In this document: one piece after another, positions 55,550 through 64,000 of the stretch | How the letters are laid out: the number at the start of each line of letters is the position of its first letter | Position numbering within the stretch: position 1 is the stretch's first letter | Source of the DNA: DASZXJ01 sp035545895 | Lineage (GTDB): Bacteria > Planctomycetota > Phycisphaerae > Tepidisphaerales > Tepidisphaeraceae | Assembly: GCA_035545895.1 (NCBI GenBank) | Contig: DASZXJ010000239.1 | Location: 1 to 64,000, forward strand | Direction: 5' to 3' | DNA length: 64,000 nt | Translations under genes and position numbers: made by a program | Notes under the pieces: generated by a model | The model's input: only the letters and a program-made list of their open reading frames with translations | Database searches by the model: none | What the model was told of the DNA's origin: nothing

Positions 55550-55815
55550 CGTTCTCTCCTGCGAAATTGTCGTTTCTCGCGTTCAGTTAATGGCCGCGCG
55601 TGAATGACATAAACAACTTCATCGGGCGAGAAAATATAGATCACCTGGATATATCGCCCCTGCTCAGTCTGTCCGCGGACTTTAAACTTGCCGTCCCCTT
55701 CGAATCGCGGCCAGGGCCGCCGGGCACGATTGACCACAAATTCCATTTCATCGACATCAACCCCATGGGAAGACGCATGTTCGATATTCCACTCGTTCCA
55801 GCGAAATTCGTACAT
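55546..55815 (-). CDS. BrnT-like ribonuclease toxin
   Basis: An 89-residue protein of the BrnT type, a small RelE-like RNase fold. It opens FRWNEWNIEHASSHGVDVDEMEFVV, matching the F.W...K...HG(V/I) start of the family, and ends VVYVIHARPLTEREKRQFRR, matching the conserved (I/V).AR..(T/P)..E(R/K)..Y end. The toxin cuts mRNA and slows growth until the antitoxin is made. It overlaps the antitoxin gene by 4 bases. The unit is flanked by decayed genes and a mobile repeat, as is common for such modules. Confidence 0.75.
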   Translation of the reverse strand: MYEFRWNEWNIEHASSHGVDVDEMEFVVNRARRPWPRFEGDGKFKVRGQTEQGRYIQVIYIFSPDEVVYVIHARPLTEREKRQFRRRER

Positions 55816-56240
55816 TATTTAAGTGTACACCAAATTAGCGCGAAGTCAAAGAATTTGAAATGGCAGCAAAGCGGCCAGTCTTCGCACTCTCACCAGAATC
55901 GCGAATTCCATTTTTTCGCGAAAGATCCCGGTGAGGTCGGCTGGGATGTAGAAATCGATATTGTCCATGCCAAGTTTACCAAACGGCCGGCCGAGCGAAA
56001 CGTCGAACTCATTGCCCGCCTCACCTAGCGTCTTGATTCGCGATATCAACCACGGCCAGCAGTTCAAAATTCGGAGATTCTCGGACCACCGGCCTCCATG
56101 CGCGACCCGCTCCGCCAAGGCCCGGCTTGGATCGGGCGAATTCTGTTCATGCTCAAATCTCCCATCAAATATTATCGCCGTGGTGAATTTTCCCTCCAGC
56201 GCGTAGAATGCCGCCCGACATTCACGGAAGAAGGACGTAC
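55816..56240. other. spacer without a convincing gene
   Basis: The only sizeable frame is on the minus strand (55846-56118, 90 codons); it has no family resemblance and no ribosome-binding site. The 3' part should hold the promoter of the GH57 gene. Given the decayed genes next door, remnants are likely, but none can be named. Confidence 0.3.
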
Positions 56241-57419
56241 ATGGCTTCGGTTTGTTTTTACTTTCAGGTTCATCAACCGCTGCGACTGCGACGATACAGC
56301 GTCTTTGATACCGATAGGCACTATTTCGACGATTTCAAGAACGGCGAGATCCTGCGCAAAGTCGCCGCCAAATGTTATCTGCCCGCCAACAAAATGCTGC
56401 TCGACGCCATCCGCCGGCATGAAGGCCGATTTCGCGTCGCCTTTTCCATCACGGGCATGGCCATCGAACAGCTCGAACAGCACGTGCCCGAAGTCATCGA
56501 TACGTTTCACGAACTGAACAAAACCGGCTGCGTCGAATTTCTCAGTGAGACGTATTACCACTCGCTGGCGTTTTTGTACTCTTCGCAAGAATTCCGCGAG
56601 CAGGTCGAGATGCACCGCGCCAAGATCAAATCGCTCTTCGGCCAGGAGCCGCGCGTCTTCCGCAACACCGAACTCATTTATAACAATGAACTGGCTGAGT
56701 TCATCAGCCACATGGGGTATGACGGCATTCTGAGTGAGGGCGCCGACCAGGTGCTGGGCGCACGCAGCCCCAATGTTCCCTACCGTCCGCCGGGCGCAAG
56801 CAAGATCAAACTGCTGCTGAAGAATTATCGTTTAAGCGATGACATCGCATTTCGATTCAGCAACCGCGCCTGGGAGCAGTGGCCGCTGACTGCTGAGAAA
56901 TTTGCGCAATGGATCACACAGATCAACGGCAACGGACAGCTCTGCAACCTGTTTCTCGATTACGAAACCTTCGGCGAGCATCAGTGGGCCGACACGGGCA
57001 TTTTCGATTTCATGAAACACGTACCCGGCGAAGTGATGAAGGCGTCCAGCGAAAATAACTTCCTCACGCCCAGCCAGGTGATCGACAAATACGACACCGC
57101 CGGCGATCTGGATGTAGCCCACATGATCAGCTGGGCCGACACCGAGCGCGACCTGTCCGCGTGGCTCGGCAACGCCATGCAATCCAACGCATTGCACGAG
57201 TTATACAAACTGGAAAGCCCGCTCAAGGAGCACGGCGATCCGCAATTGCTAGCCGACTGGCGCAAGCTCCAGACCAGCGACCATTTCTACTATATGTGCA
57301 CCAAATACTGGGCCGACGGGGACGTGCACAAATACTTCTCCCCCTACGAAAGCCCCTACGACAGCTACATCAATTTCATGAACGTGCTGGACAACATCCA
57401 GACGCGGATCAGGGAATAG
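56241..57419 (+). CDS. GH57-family alpha-glucanase (alpha-amylase-like)
   Basis: A 392-residue cytoplasmic GH57 enzyme acting on alpha-1,4-glucans (amylase or 4-alpha-glucanotransferase type). The family's conserved regions are in order: FQVHQPLR at the start (residues 7-14), SITGMAIEQL, SETYYHSLAFLY, the nucleophile Glu in FRNTELIYNNELAEF, and the acid/base Asp in FLDYETFGEHQW. There is no signal peptide, which fits intracellular glycogen turnover with the debranching enzyme. AGAAGGA lies 6 bases before the ATG at 56241. The frame is open to 56208, but that start has no such site. Confidence 0.9.
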   Translation: MASVCFYFQVHQPLRLRRYSVFDTDRHYFDDFKNGEILRKVAAKCYLPANKMLLDAIRRHEGRFRVAFSITGMAIEQLEQHVPEVIDTFHELNKTGCVEFLSETYYHSLAFLYSSQEFREQVEMHRAKIKSLFGQEPRVFRNTELIYNNELAEFISHMGYDGILSEGADQVLGARSPNVPYRPPGASKIKLLLKNYRLSDDIAFRFSNRAWEQWPLTAEKFAQWITQINGNGQLCNLFLDYETFGEHQWADTGIFDFMKHVPGEVMKASSENNFLTPSQVIDKYDTAGDLDVAHMISWADTERDLSAWLGNAMQSNALHELYKLESPLKEHGDPQLLADWRKLQTSDHFYYMCTKYWADGDVHKYFSPYESPYDSYINFMNVLDNIQTRIRE

Positions 57420-57444
57420 ATCCGCCATTAAGATCAACTGGCAA

Positions 57445-58059
57445 TTACCAAACGTTGTCGGGAGAGTTCACTCTCCGTCCGTCTGGGACTGGCACATCCG
57501 CTGAGTGGTACCAAGAATCATTCCGCTTCAGGAAATCTGCCAATGGCTTGTTTTCGAATTGTTCTGCTTCATTGGGGTTCGTTTCGTTTTTCGAGTTGGC
57601 CCTCAAGGTCGTGTAATAATTCCCCTCGTAATAACCCAATTCGTAAAAAACGTAGTAGTGACCTCCCTTTGCCAAATCGATCCGTAAAATCCCATAGTAA
57701 GGAGTTTGGGGATGATTACGATTTTGAACGTTTGGCGACGAAGTCCGGAGAATTGAAACCAGTTCGTTTGCTGATTCAGGCGCGACGATTTTCTTGCGGG
57801 CTTTACGGTCGTACTCCTCTTCGGAAAATGGCCATCCTGCGCCGGGATCGAATTTTAGAATCTCGATCGAACTGATGTCCGCCATCGTGATTGAAGTCGA
57901 TTGAATTTCTCGAACAAACGAAGGGGCCGAGTTGTGGTTTGAAAGAAGAAACCAGATTATCGGGACTGCTCCTAGCGAAAAGATTACAGACGAGAGTAGA
58001 AAAATCCGCTTCCAATTTGGAGGCTTACTCGCGGATACTTTTGGTGCCGCTTGTAACAT
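57445..58059 (-). CDS. hypothetical membrane-anchored protein
   Basis: A 204-residue protein with one membrane helix near residues 18-40 (RIFLLSSVIFSLGAVPIIWFLL) and an outer domain of about 160 residues. No family recognised. The segment YYGILRIDLAKGGHYYVFYELGYYEGNYY is rich in Tyr and beta-type, as in small binding or inhibitor domains. The gene ends 25 bases from the convergent GH57 gene and follows the AsmA-like gene on the same strand after 51 bases. Confidence 0.55.
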   Translation of the reverse strand: MLQAAPKVSASKPPNWKRIFLLSSVIFSLGAVPIIWFLLSNHNSAPSFVREIQSTSITMADISSIEILKFDPGAGWPFSEEEYDRKARKKIVAPESANELVSILRTSSPNVQNRNHPQTPYYGILRIDLAKGGHYYVFYELGYYEGNYYTTLRANSKNETNPNEAEQFENKPLADFLKRNDSWYHSADVPVPDGRRVNSPDNVW

Positions 58060-58110
58060 GGTCGCGACTTCTCGACATCGCCAATGGCGACTCCGATCTC
58101 ACTTCTCAAC

Positions 58111-58980
58111 CTACTTTGACCCAGCTGGCTTCTTATCTCCACCGAGCAATCCGCCCAATCCCTTTTCAATCGCCTTGCCCGCGTCTTTGCCTACATCACC
58201 CGGCAGTTGCTTGGTGATTTCTGATGTGATCTTGCCGACCTGTTTATTCACCACAGCCGTCACCTGCTGTTTCACCTGATCGACATTGAGGCTGAGCAAT
58301 TGCTTTACTTCCGGCGGCAGGTCGCCGAGTTCGGTCGCCTTCTGCGCCAGCGCGGTGATTGCCAGCATCACCACCTGTTTGATCGCCACGCCGTTCTTGT
58401 TTCCATCAGCTGTGCCGATGTCCTTCAGTTCCACCGATGGAATGGGCACGTTGATTTCCTTGGACAAACCCGGAATGCCCGGGCGAATGACGACGACCGC
58501 GTTGTTGATCTTCAAATCGTTGATGATCAATCGAATCGGCTGCCCGGCTTCGCGTGTGCCGGTGGCGGGCTTGTCATTTTCCGCCGGCTGAGCCGAGGGC
58601 TGGTCCATCAACGTCTGGAAATTAAATTTGCCGCCGGATTGTTCGATCACCAGGTGCGGCTTATCGACGACGATCTGATCCACCGCGATCGGGTCTGCAC
58701 GCAAGTGCCCGACACTCACGCCCACTTTCACGCCATCCAGCGTAAACATCCGCGGCGCTTCATATCCCTTGGGCGAGGCAATCTGCAGATCGCTCAGCCC
58801 AAGACTTCCGCCCAGGAGCGAAACATTGGCCCCGCCAAGGGTTGTCTGAAGATTCAGCGAACTGGTCGCCTGCGTTTCGACGACCGACCGAACGATGCCA
58901 TTGAGCATTAGAAACACAACGACGACCGCAACGATGATTAAAAGCACAACCCCGCCGCCGATCCATTTCAGTTTCTTCAT
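58111..58980 (-). CDS. AsmA-like envelope protein
   Basis: A 289-residue protein with an N-terminal membrane helix (residues 5-27) and a periplasmic part resembling the start of AsmA/DUF748 proteins: VNVSLLGGSLGLSDLQIASP-type strands (GANVSLLGGSLGLSDLQIA), then VDQIVVDKPHLVIEQSGGKFNFQTL, the pattern I.Vd.P.l......g..N...L. AsmA relatives assist outer-membrane assembly or lipid traffic. The C-terminal 80 residues are Lys/Gln-rich helices (VKQQVTAVVNKQVGKITSEI) ending in a Gly/Lys tail. It is much shorter than typical AsmA (600 or more), so it may be a minimal or specialised form. Confidence 0.7.
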   Translation of the reverse strand: MKKLKWIGGGVVLLIIVAVVVVFLMLNGIVRSVVETQATSSLNLQTTLGGANVSLLGGSLGLSDLQIASPKGYEAPRMFTLDGVKVGVSVGHLRADPIAVDQIVVDKPHLVIEQSGGKFNFQTLMDQPSAQPAENDKPATGTREAGQPIRLIINDLKINNAVVVIRPGIPGLSKEINVPIPSVELKDIGTADGNKNGVAIKQVVMLAITALAQKATELGDLPPEVKQLLSLNVDQVKQQVTAVVNKQVGKITSEITKQLPGDVGKDAGKAIEKGLGGLLGGDKKPAGSK

Positions 58981-59017
58981 GGTGATGCTCCGTTCAAAAT
59001 GACGCCAGTCAGCGAAT

Positions 59018-59587
59018 TCATTGCTCGGGAGTATCGATCAACTGTTGCAACCGCGCCGCCAGTGCTGGTGAAAAACGAGAGGTCCAACCATTGTCGATCA
59101 GTCCAATGTCCAGCATATCCAGCAAATGCACCTGATCTTTTCGTCGAAATGAAGTCAGTTTCATCCGCACCAGAGCTTCAAGCGATACCACTCGAAAGTT
59201 TTCCGGCTTTTCCGACTCGTTCACATCCGGCGCGGCAGCTTCATATTCCGGACGAACCTTCTCGCCTGCCATGACGACATGCACCGCATCGCGAACTTTG
59301 GCATCGGGGCCATCGAGGAAAACATCCATGCCTGCCACATGCCTGCGAATGAATCCCGCGCTCTGAAGCGCCTTGGCGGCAGCGTCCAGATCAGAGCGCC
59401 TCAGCAGGATATCAACATCCTGCGTATTGCGGACGGCGGCGGCGTCCACGGTTGCAACCCATGCCGCTACCGCATTTCCGCCGGCGATCGCGTATGGAAT
59501 GCCAGCCGCCTCCAGCGCGGCCGATGCCCGCTTCAATCGATCGCGCACGCGTTCCACGCCCAGCACCATCCTGTCCAGCAGAGACAT
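59018..59587 (-). CDS. nucleotidyltransferase-fold protein
   Basis: A 189-residue protein with a nucleotidyltransferase fold: IAGGNAVAAW (residues 34-43) and NTQDVDILL (54-62), giving the GG(x) turn and the DxD metal site. The remainder (SLEALVRMKLTSFRRKDQVHLLDML) is the helical C-terminal part of the family of nucleotidyltransferase-like proteins often found alone or with partner genes. The substrate is unknown. The start is placed at 59587 because homologous helices begin there, although the frame reaches 59629. No partner gene of the kind seen at 35060 is adjacent. Confidence 0.68.
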   Translation of the reverse strand: MSLLDRMVLGVERVRDRLKRASAALEAAGIPYAIAGGNAVAAWVATVDAAAVRNTQDVDILLRRSDLDAAAKALQSAGFIRRHVAGMDVFLDGPDAKVRDAVHVVMAGEKVRPEYEAAAPDVNESEKPENFRVVSLEALVRMKLTSFRRKDQVHLLDMLDIGLIDNGWTSRFSPALAARLQQLIDTPEQ

Positions 59588-59834
59588 GTTTGAATACTTC
59601 CGAAGCACGACTCCAGTATACTCGCCCACAATTGCTTAACACACCACGATTCCGCCAGAACCGGAAATTCGATACTGATAATGTGACACGGCTTTCAGCC
59701 CATGTCACGTTCAAATCACACACGCTGCATCCAAAGCCATTATAAAGAGACGAAGTTGCTCCGCGGAAAACATGATGATTTCGCGCTCAGGATCGTGATG
59801 AATACACGCGATATGGTGGCTGGGATGTCCGAAA

Positions 59835-60056
59835 TCACTTCTGCCGGAAGACGATGCGGCCGCGAGTAAGGTCGTACGGAGAAAGCTCCACCTTCACCCG
59901 GTCTCCCGGCAGAATTCGAATGAAATGCTTGCGCATCTTGCCGGAAACAATTCCCAGTATTTCACGGTCGGAATTATCGAGTTTGAGCTTGAACATCGCG
60001 TTGGGCAACGCGGTAACGACGGTGGCTTCGATCTCAATCGGCTCGGACTTGGGCAC
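59835..60056 (-). CDS. infA: translation initiation factor IF-1
   Basis: A 73-residue OB-fold protein that binds the 30S A-site during initiation. The family sequence is plain: GTVVxxLPNAMFKVxLxNG becomes [18 protein letters not shown]; the typical GxxRKxxIRILPGDxVxVExSPYDLxxGRIxxR follows as [30 protein letters not shown]. Translation starts at GTG (60056), with GGAGAG 5 bases before. It stands alone, not in a ribosomal-protein operon. The flanking gaps (59588-59834, 60057-60203) show no gene. Confidence 0.95.
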   Translation of the reverse strand: MPKSEPIEIEATVVTALPNAMFKLKLDNSDREILGIVSGKMRKHFIRILPGDRVKVELSPYDLTRGRIVFRQK

Positions 60057-60203
60057 TAGAACTCTCCAAAGGTTGAGGACGAATGTTAACCGGGAAGGAG
60101 ACGTGTAACAAGGTGCTCAATCCGATGTCGCCATGGACCGCCATTCGTGGCGATCGCTTGAAACGCCTTGATCCATCGCGCGAATATCGGTGAATCATCC
60201 AGC

Positions 60204-61535
60204 TTATCGAACCATTGCGTAAGCCGCCCACGTGAAAGCCGCCTGTCCATGCAGGTCGCCGAGCGCGCGGGGGCGATCATTGTAAAAGGCAGCGTCACTG
60301 ATTGTATAAGCGTTGGTGCCGACCGAAACATCCTTCACATTGCCATCGGCATCGACGTAGCTGCATAAACCGATCCATGCCTTGCGGACTGGTTCCTTAT
60401 ATGTGGCCGCGTCGAGCCAACCTTTGCGCACGCCAGTCGCCATGGCGAAGGTGAACATTCCAGTGCCGGAAGTTTCCGGCCACGACTCTTCATGGTCGAT
60501 CAATTGCCTCCACATGCCATTAGGCGCCTGGTACTTGAGCAGGCCAGCCATCATCTTTTTGTAACCTTCCATCACGCGTGCGCGCTGGGGATGGTTTTCC
60601 GGGAGTTCGCTCAGTAGTTCCGCCATTCCGACTGCAAACCATCCATCGCCTCGGCCCCAGTAAAACTTGACATCATCGCTATGATAAAATAATCCGTTGG
60701 GTTGCTGGATGCGGTCGAGGTACGCCGACACTTCCTTCGCGGCGCGATCAAGATAAACCGGGTCTTTCGTGACGCGATAAGCCTCGGTCTGCAGGCTGAT
60801 GATCATGAACATGTCATCCGCCCAGAAGCGCGATTGCCGAGTCAGACCATTTTCATCGGGATTGACCCACTGATCGTCAGCACTCTTTTTGCCGATCGGC
60901 AGGTAACGTGCATCGCCGGTCTGACGATAGATTTCCATCGGAAGGATTCCGAAGACGCTTCGATCGACATGATCGGCCACGGGGATCATGTTCAGGGCAG
61001 TGGCGGCGGCTGGACTGACTCCGCGTTGACCACCCCCTGCGCCTCGCGAGGTGGGACCGCGATTGCCATCGCCGCGGGCGAGTCCATCGGCTCCGCGGGT
61101 CGCAGCGCCGCCGCGACCTTGTCCGCCTCGCTGTCCCCGCCCGCGTCCGCCGGCGGGTGCTGCAGCGCCGGCTCCGCCGGCAGGCGGCGCATGGCCACCG
61201 GGCGGATTAAGCATGCCTTGATACCGCGTCACCAGCGCCTCAAGCAGCGCCTTGTCTTTGATCGTTGCGGCAAAACGGACCGAGCCGTAGCCGGTGCAAA
61301 CTTCCGGATAAATCAGGCCATACGCCTGCGACGCCATCGTCGGACGGGCGATCAGATTGCGCACAGCGCGCGATCCCATTTCCTTCGGATCAGCGCCTTG
61401 AGGCCAAGCGCCCCAAAATTCCATGGAGGAGATTTCGCGGTTTGATGGTTGGCCATTTTGAGCACAACCCATCGGGGTACCGACAAGTAAGACCAACAGC
61501 GTGACGCAGACAATGGGGGTTCTCATATGACACAT
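60204..61535 (-). CDS. GH105-type unsaturated rhamnogalacturonyl hydrolase with low-complexity insert
   Basis: A 443-residue exported enzyme of the GH105/GH88 (alpha/alpha)6 class, which removes the unsaturated sugar left by pectate or rhamnogalacturonan lyases. The N-terminal hydrophobic stretch ends in MGC, so a lipoprotein or standard signal is possible. The conserved parts are WADDMFMIISLQTEAY (Asp), FYHSDDVKFYWGRGDGWFAVGMAELL (RGDGW) and WPETSGTGMFTFAMATGV. Between residues 115 and 175 the fold is interrupted by Gly, Arg and Ala (GRGRGQRGGQGRGG). The start at 61535 has GGAGG 10 bases upstream; an alternative ATG is at 61526. Confidence 0.85.
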   Translation of the reverse strand: MCHMRTPIVCVTLLVLLVGTPMGCAQNGQPSNREISSMEFWGAWPQGADPKEMGSRAVRNLIARPTMASQAYGLIYPEVCTGYGSVRFAATIKDKALLEALVTRYQGMLNPPGGHAPPAGGAGAAAPAGGRGRGQRGGQGRGGAATRGADGLARGDGNRGPTSRGAGGGQRGVSPAAATALNMIPVADHVDRSVFGILPMEIYRQTGDARYLPIGKKSADDQWVNPDENGLTRQSRFWADDMFMIISLQTEAYRVTKDPVYLDRAAKEVSAYLDRIQQPNGLFYHSDDVKFYWGRGDGWFAVGMAELLSELPENHPQRARVMEGYKKMMAGLLKYQAPNGMWRQLIDHEESWPETSGTGMFTFAMATGVRKGWLDAATYKEPVRKAWIGLCSYVDADGNVKDVSVGTNAYTISDAAFYNDRPRALGDLHGQAAFTWAAYAMVR

Positions 61536-61686
61536 CGCCGACAATCCTCCAGCCTAGGGGACGCACCTACATACTGCCCTGTTGCTTGTATGTTGCATCG
61601 AATGCCGCTGGTCCGTGCGAGAATCGAAGGGCCCGCCCCACGGTCTTCGTGATAACCCGTTATGAAATGGGATGCAACAACGCAGC

Positions 61687-63999
61687 CTATCTTCGATGCC
61701 GTTTATGCTTGGCGCGGTTTTTGTGCTTTGGCTTGTGCCCTTGCCTGGGCTTGGATTTCTGTTTCATCGGCACATCGGGTCGTGGCCGACTCGACTGCAC
61801 TTCGCGAACCGCCAGGTCCAGTTCTCGACGAGGAACGCTTACCTTGACGATGACGACTTTGACGACGTCGCCAATTCCGATTTTTCGTCCGCTGCGCTGG
61901 CCGCGAATGATGCCCGCCCGTTCATCGACATCCCACCAATCATCCAGCAGATCCTCATACCGGATCACGCCATCAATCAGCCAGCTACTGATCTGCACAA
62001 ATATGCCGAAATTGGTAATGCCGGTCACCACGCCGGTGAATTCATCGCCAATGTGCTGCTGAAGCAGTTCCAGCACCTTCACTTTTCGCAATTCACGTTC
62101 GGCATCTTCCGAACGGCGTTCAGTAAAGCTCAGATGTTTGCCCAGTTCGTACAAATCGTCTTCGGAGGGAATGTCTTCCAAAGTGATTTTTCGCTTTTTG
62201 CCTGAAGACGCGCGATGCTTGACATCGCGGCTGAAGGTTGCTTCGAGATATTGATTGAGCAACCGATGGATCGTCAGATCGGCATAGCGCCGGATCGGAC
62301 TGGTGAAATGCGTGTAATGTTCGCTCGCCAGCGCGAAGTGTCCGAGCGGCTGAGGCGAATATTCGGCGCGGGTCAGACTTTTCAGCACCGCCAGGTTCAA
62401 TGCAAACGCCTCCGGTTTGCCGCGAACCTTGTCCAGCAATATCTGCAGCGCCTTGCGATCCAGTTCGCGCGGCAGTCGGTAACCGGCCACTTCGGTGAAG
62501 TGACGCAACCGCATCGAATCCGCCAGATCTGGCTCGGGGTGAATTCTTCGAATGAACGGAATGTCCAGCGAATTGAACAAACGCGCGACCGCTTCATTGG
62601 CCTCGACCATGAACATTTCGATCAGCGTGTGCGTAAAACTCGTGTCCTCTGGAATTGCGTCCACCACCTTGCCGTTTTCGTCGAGCACCAGTTCAACTTC
62701 CGGCAGATCGAGTACGAGTTGTCCCTGCGCCCTGCGCCGTTTCTGCAACCGCCGGGCAAGCGTATTCATCTGCTGCAGATGCTCGATGACTTCCGGCGGA
62801 TAATCACTGCGACGGCGATTGCCCTCGGGATGCGGAATTTCGGCTTTGCCGTCAAGAATCGCCTGGGCTTCGCGATAGCGAAGACGCTTGCGGCTTTTGA
62901 TGATGGTGTTGGCGAATTTCGTGCGAATTGGGCGAGCATCCTCGTCGTAGGTGATGAACGCGCTTTTGCATAATCGCGGCACGTTTTCCTGAAGCGAACA
63001 GACGCCGTTACTCAGGATTTCCGGCAGCATCGGGATCACATATCCTGGAAAATAGCTGCTGTTGCCCCGTGCTTTGGCCTCAATGTCGAGCGGGGTTTCT
63101 TCCGTCACGAAATGCGATACATCCGCGATATGCACGCCAAGTTCCCAGTTGCCGTCATCCAACTGACGCAGGCTGATGGCATCGTCGTAGTCCTTGGCAT
63201 CGTCAGGATCGATCGTGCAGATGATCTCATCACTTAAATCCACCCGATGATGCGCCTGATCCAGAGGATCAAAGGAATCAACGACCTTGCGTGCCTGATC
63301 CTTCACTGCGTCGGGAAATTCGCCGGGCAGGTTGAACTGGACGATGACGGATTTGAGATCAACGTCCTTCTCACCGGCCTGGCCGAGTATTCCGGTGATG
63401 ACGCCTTGTGGCAGCGTGCCCGCATCATCGGGGTAGCTGGTCAGTTCGACGACGACCTTGGTGCCGACTTTGACATTTCGCGAAGCGGCGTCGGGCGTGA
63501 GGATCGCGCTGGTCAGCGTGTTTCCATCGGGATGCACAAGCCATTGGCCGGCTTCCTTAACGAGCGTTCCCGCAAAGCGTTTGTTGGTGCGCTGGACGAT
63601 TTCGGTGATTCGGCCGGTGTACATCGCTCGGCCGTCGCGCTGGCCGCGGCTGGTGATGCGCGCCCGGACAATGTCGCCGGTCATCGCCCCGCCGTTTTCA
63701 CCCTGCGGGATATATAAATCTTCGTGGCTCACCGGATCGGTCGGCACGACAAAGCCGAAGCCGCGTTTGTTATGACGATACGTTCCAGTAATTTCATCGC
63801 GGCTGGTGCGCTGCGACGGCAAGACAATCGCACCGCGAGCGCCAAGGACCACTCGTCCCTGGTGCATGAGATCGCGCAGGGCTTCGCGGAAACCGGGATA
63901 AGACTGTTCATCGGCGACGTTCAATTCGCGCGCCAGCTTTCTTGGCCGCTGGGGGTGATAGCCAGCGGATTTCAAGTGTTCCAGAATTTGTTCTGACAA
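61687..63999 (-). CDS. rnr: ribonuclease R (5' end at the window edge)
   Basis: A 3'-to-5' exoribonuclease of the RNase II/R family. The frame is open to the end of the window, so the true start may lie outside; the first possible codon inside is TTG at 63999. The N-terminus is a winged-helix domain (ILEHLKSAGYHPQRPRKLARELNV), then cold-shock domains (GTYRHNKRGFGFVVP). The RNB catalytic domain carries DPDDAKDYDDAISL with the metal-binding aspartates, and the S1 domain GDEFTGVVTGITNFGIFVQ. The C-terminus is a basic Lys/Arg/His tail of about 30 residues, as in RNase R but not RNase II. Confidence 0.9.
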   Translation of the reverse strand: MSEQILEHLKSAGYHPQRPRKLARELNVADEQSYPGFREALRDLMHQGRVVLGARGAIVLPSQRTSRDEITGTYRHNKRGFGFVVPTDPVSHEDLYIPQGENGGAMTGDIVRARITSRGQRDGRAMYTGRITEIVQRTNKRFAGTLVKEAGQWLVHPDGNTLTSAILTPDAASRNVKVGTKVVVELTSYPDDAGTLPQGVITGILGQAGEKDVDLKSVIVQFNLPGEFPDAVKDQARKVVDSFDPLDQAHHRVDLSDEIICTIDPDDAKDYDDAISLRQLDDGNWELGVHIADVSHFVTEETPLDIEAKARGNSSYFPGYVIPMLPEILSNGVCSLQENVPRLCKSAFITYDEDARPIRTKFANTIIKSRKRLRYREAQAILDGKAEIPHPEGNRRRSDYPPEVIEHLQQMNTLARRLQKRRRAQGQLVLDLPEVELVLDENGKVVDAIPEDTSFTHTLIEMFMVEANEAVARLFNSLDIPFIRRIHPEPDLADSMRLRHFTEVAGYRLPRELDRKALQILLDKVRGKPEAFALNLAVLKSLTRAEYSPQPLGHFALASEHYTHFTSPIRRYADLTIHRLLNQYLEATFSRDVKHRASSGKKRKITLEDIPSEDDLYELGKHLSFTERRSEDAERELRKVKVLELLQQHIGDEFTGVVTGITNFGIFVQISSWLIDGVIRYEDLLDDWWDVDERAGIIRGQRSGRKIGIGDVVKVVIVKVSVPRRELDLAVREVQSSRPRPDVPMKQKSKPRQGHKPKHKNRAKHKRHRR

Positions 64000-64000
64000 T

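Noticed and set aside
55846..56118. 90-codon minus-strand frame beside the toxin-antitoxin pair
   Set aside because: No recognisable domain, no ribosome-binding site, in a decayed region; noted only as spacer content.

Overview
The window looks like a chromosomal segment of a planctomycete, most likely of the Phycisphaerae (Tepidisphaeraceae-like). This is inferred from a PEP-CTERM exported protein, a surface protein with an N-terminal ESRCLLS signal (close to the LEPRxLLS type of planctomycetes), an ECF sigma factor fused to a membrane anchor and a large C-terminal domain, a cytochrome b fused to cytochrome c domains, an indolepyruvate oxidoreductase fusion with a DUF6537-like end, many plant-polysaccharide enzymes, and low operon density. 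No 16S gene, tRNA, phage or CRISPR array was seen, so the taxonomy is not proven.

Layout. 1-9 kb: sodium:solute symporter, an FAD-oxidoreductase-like protein with a damaged Rossmann motif, a GT87-type membrane glycosyltransferase, a DUF488 protein, a secreted beta-propeller lactonase, and a sigma-54 activator without a sensory domain. 9-10.5 kb: a degenerate receiver-like protein and a PEP-CTERM protein. Candidate -24/-12 promoters precede the activator and the receiver-like gene. 10.6-13.3 kb: sulfur/redox unit with an ArsR regulator, a palindromic operator, a YgaP-like rhodanese and a CoA-disulfide-reductase/rhodanese fusion that carries a frameshift. 13.3-26.5 kb: RsbU-like phosphatase, an internally duplicated secreted protein, DegT aminotransferase, MsbA-like ABC exporter, a frameshifted surface beta-propeller protein, a methyltransferase and a GT39 protein whose genes overlap tail to tail, an MscS channel and a class V aminotransferase.

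26.5-41.4 kb: the indolepyruvate oxidoreductase fusion (with a repeat array read through in frame), a degenerate TIR-like protein, a PL9 pectate lyase, a kinase-like/small-protein pair with overlapping divergent start codons, TruA, a small-protein/nucleotidyltransferase pair with a possibly leaderless promoter, a Rieske/cytochrome b-c operon followed by a second Rieske protein, and two membrane proteins. 41.4-47.5 kb: gltD and gltB. 47.9-64 kb: GH35 beta-galactosidase, glycogen-debranching enzyme, ECF fusion, SIMPL protein, a decayed segment with two pseudogenes beside a BrnT/BrnA-like toxin-antitoxin pair, GH57 alpha-glucanase, AsmA-like protein, a second nucleotidyltransferase, IF-1, GH105 hydrolase, and RNase R running to the window edge.

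Functionally the window combines pectin and galactoside breakdown (PL9, GH105, GH35), alpha-glucan turnover (GH133, GH57), envelope glycan work (GT87, two GT-C proteins, DegT, ABC exporter), quinol oxidation (Rieske/cytochrome b-c) and nitrogen assimilation (GOGAT). Its most striking non-coding feature is a ~120-bp non-autonomous repeat in four complete copies, with matching inverted ends and, in three copies, imperfect 8-9 bp flanking direct repeats. This suggests a transposable element whose transposase is elsewhere. Several single-base frameshifts lie in homopolymers, so some broken genes may be assembly errors.
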